Shown: in pieces, positions 6,025 to 6,761 of the stretch
How positions within the stretch are numbered: position 1 is the stretch's first letter
How the letters are laid out: each line of letters begins with the position of its first letter
From: Myxococcales bacterium
Lineage (GTDB): Bacteria > Myxococcota_A > Polyangia > Polyangiales > Polyangiaceae
Assembly: GCA_013298325.1 (NCBI GenBank)
Contig: JAAFHJ010000273.1
Span: 1 to 6,761 of the forward strand
Length of the DNA: 6,761 nt
Reading direction: 5' to 3'
Position numbers and translations under genes: made by a program
Notes under the pieces: model-generated
Told to the model about the DNA's origin: nothing
The model's input: the letters and a program-made list of their open reading frames with translations, nothing else
The model's database searches: none

Positions 6025-6761
6025 ATGAAGCCGTTTCCCCTCGCCCCCCTCGCCCTCTCGCTCCTTCTCGCGACCGCATGCGCCGCCGAGAGCGAAGTCG
6101 CGGAGACCGGCGACGCCGACGAACTGAAGGCGCTCCGCTTCGTCGACGACCACCCGACGGTCGCGTTGCGCAGCCCGGAGACGATGGTCTCCCTCGAAAA
6201 AAGCCTACATTTAGGCGTATTTATGGGGGCACGCAGCGGCTCGATGAAGGACCTCGCGAGCAGCGACCGCTTCGCCACGATCCGCGGCTCGGTGATCGAC
6301 GAAGTCCAGACGATCGACGACGCAGACCGGAGCGCCGGCATTGGTGTAGACTACATTCATCGCCTGTTCGATCCAAGCTGGCTCTCGTCGCCGGAAGTCC
6401 GCTTCGAGCTTACCGGGATCACCAACCGCCTCGATCTCAAACACCGGACTCCGGGTGCCTGTGGCGAGGTTCACTTCCTGTATAGGCTTGCATACACAAC
6501 GCAACCACCCGCCGCCGACGGCGGAACGCCCGATCCGACCACGAAGATCGATTCGCGCCTTCCAATGACGATGTCGGTCATTTTGCGGCAGCCGGACGAC
6601 GGCGCAAATTGCTCAAAAATTGCGCAAAAATGGCTTAATTTGCCGACGACCGGGCCGGTTACCTTCTTTGAACAGGATCGCCTTGGCCTCGGGACAACAC
6701 CTTCGCGCGTCGAGATCAACTTCCAGGCGGTGCGGTGGCCATCGACGATTCGCAAGGATAT
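6025..6761 (+). CDS. Predicted secreted lipoprotein of unrecognised family, N-terminal 245 codons (cut by window edge)
   Basis: The frame is open from the ATG at 6025 to the right edge with no stop. Residues 1-18 (MKPFPLAPLALSLLLATA) form a short signal peptide and C19 is a plausible lipidation site; the lipobox is imperfect, with Ala at -3. Mature residues contain FDPSWL, FELTGITNRLD, a glycine-cysteine segment GACGEVHFLYRLAY and RLPMTMSVILRQP. I associate the NRLD / CGEVxFxYRLAY / RLPMT combination loosely with poorly described secreted proteins of myxobacteria, but cannot name a domain or a function. Two further cysteines (in GACGE and NCSK) could pair outside the cytoplasm. The start has only GTGGGG as a possible Shine-Dalgarno. 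Codon use is uneven: CTA, TTA, GTA, AAA and AAT clusters occur among GC-ending codons, unlike the genes to the left. Minus-strand frames over this region lack comparable signals. Confidence 0.8.
   Translation, partial: MKPFPLAPLALSLLLATACAAESEVAETGDADELKALRFVDDHPTVALRSPETMVSLEKSLHLGVFMGARSGSMKDLASSDRFATIRGSVIDEVQTIDDADRSAGIGVDYIHRLFDPSWLSSPEVRFELTGITNRLDLKHRTPGACGEVHFLYRLAYTTQPPAADGGTPDPTTKIDSRLPMTMSVILRQPDDGANCSKIAQKWLNLPTTGPVTFFEQDRLGLGTTPSRVEINFQAVRWPSTIRKD
6197..6216 (-). terminator. Terminator-like hairpin antisense to the lipoprotein gene (weak)
   Basis: On the minus strand GCCTA (6216-6212), loop AATG, TAGGC (6207-6203), then six T (6202-6197). The stem is only five pairs, so strength is doubtful, but the shape is that of an intrinsic terminator for transcription running leftward towards ndk. 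It lies inside the plus-strand reading frame (codons for E-K-S-L-H-L-G). Confidence 0.25.
6607..6628 (+). repeat. 11-bp tandem repeat inside the lipoprotein gene
   Basis: AATTGCTCAAA (6607-6617) is followed directly by AATTGCGCAAA (6618-6628), ten of eleven bases equal, and then by a decayed AATGGC. The unit length is not a multiple of three, so the repetition is at the DNA level. It encodes N-C-S-K-I-A-Q-K without breaking the frame. Confidence 0.5.

Noticed and set aside
6012..6485. Plus-strand frame starting at the ATG at 6012
   Set aside because: It gives an Arg/Pro-rich product in a different frame from the one at 6025, which has a signal peptide, lipobox and better codon bias and runs to the edge.
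6471..6755. Minus-strand frame of 94 codons at the right edge (and the one at 6211-6504)
   Set aside because: Both are antisense to the open lipoprotein frame; neither has a recognisable domain or a good ribosome-binding site.

Overview
The window is about two-thirds G+C, with strong G/C preference at third codon positions, tightly packed genes and secreted or lipoprotein products. This fits a member of the Myxococcota (a Polyangia-like myxobacterium is my best guess), although nothing in the window proves the taxon.

Layout: almost everything lies on the minus strand, so it is transcribed from right to left. From high to low coordinates: ndk (nucleoside diphosphate kinase, 5374-5799), a strong intrinsic terminator (5317-5348), dapD (4387-5280), dapE (3215-4330), radA (1801-3204), a TlpA-like thioredoxin lipoprotein (1028-1657), an exported HEAT-repeat protein (about 68-913), and the first 17 codons of a probable glycosyltransferase (1-53) that leaves the left edge. 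On the plus strand, divergent from ndk across a 225-bp gap, a predicted lipoprotein gene starts at 6025 and runs open off the right edge.

How the genes fit together: dapD and dapE are two steps of the succinylase branch of lysine/meso-diaminopimelate synthesis, feeding both protein and peptidoglycan. The dapE stop codon overlaps the radA ribosome-binding site, so those two are probably coupled. RadA is a recombination/branch-migration ATPase with no obvious functional link to lysine. The TlpA-like and HEAT-repeat products are both predicted to leave the cytoplasm and may form a small envelope module, but that is inference. ndk is housekeeping and is insulated from dapD by its terminator.

I see no mobile element, CRISPR array, tRNA or rRNA, and no clear new multi-gene system. 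The points most worth a second look are: a DapE of actinobacterial type beside a DapD of E. coli type; a nine-pair GAAA-loop RNA hairpin ahead of the HEAT gene that can form fully only on the transcribed strand; the compositionally patchy, unrecognised lipoprotein at the right edge; and a shared promoter-like motif ahead of ndk and dapD.
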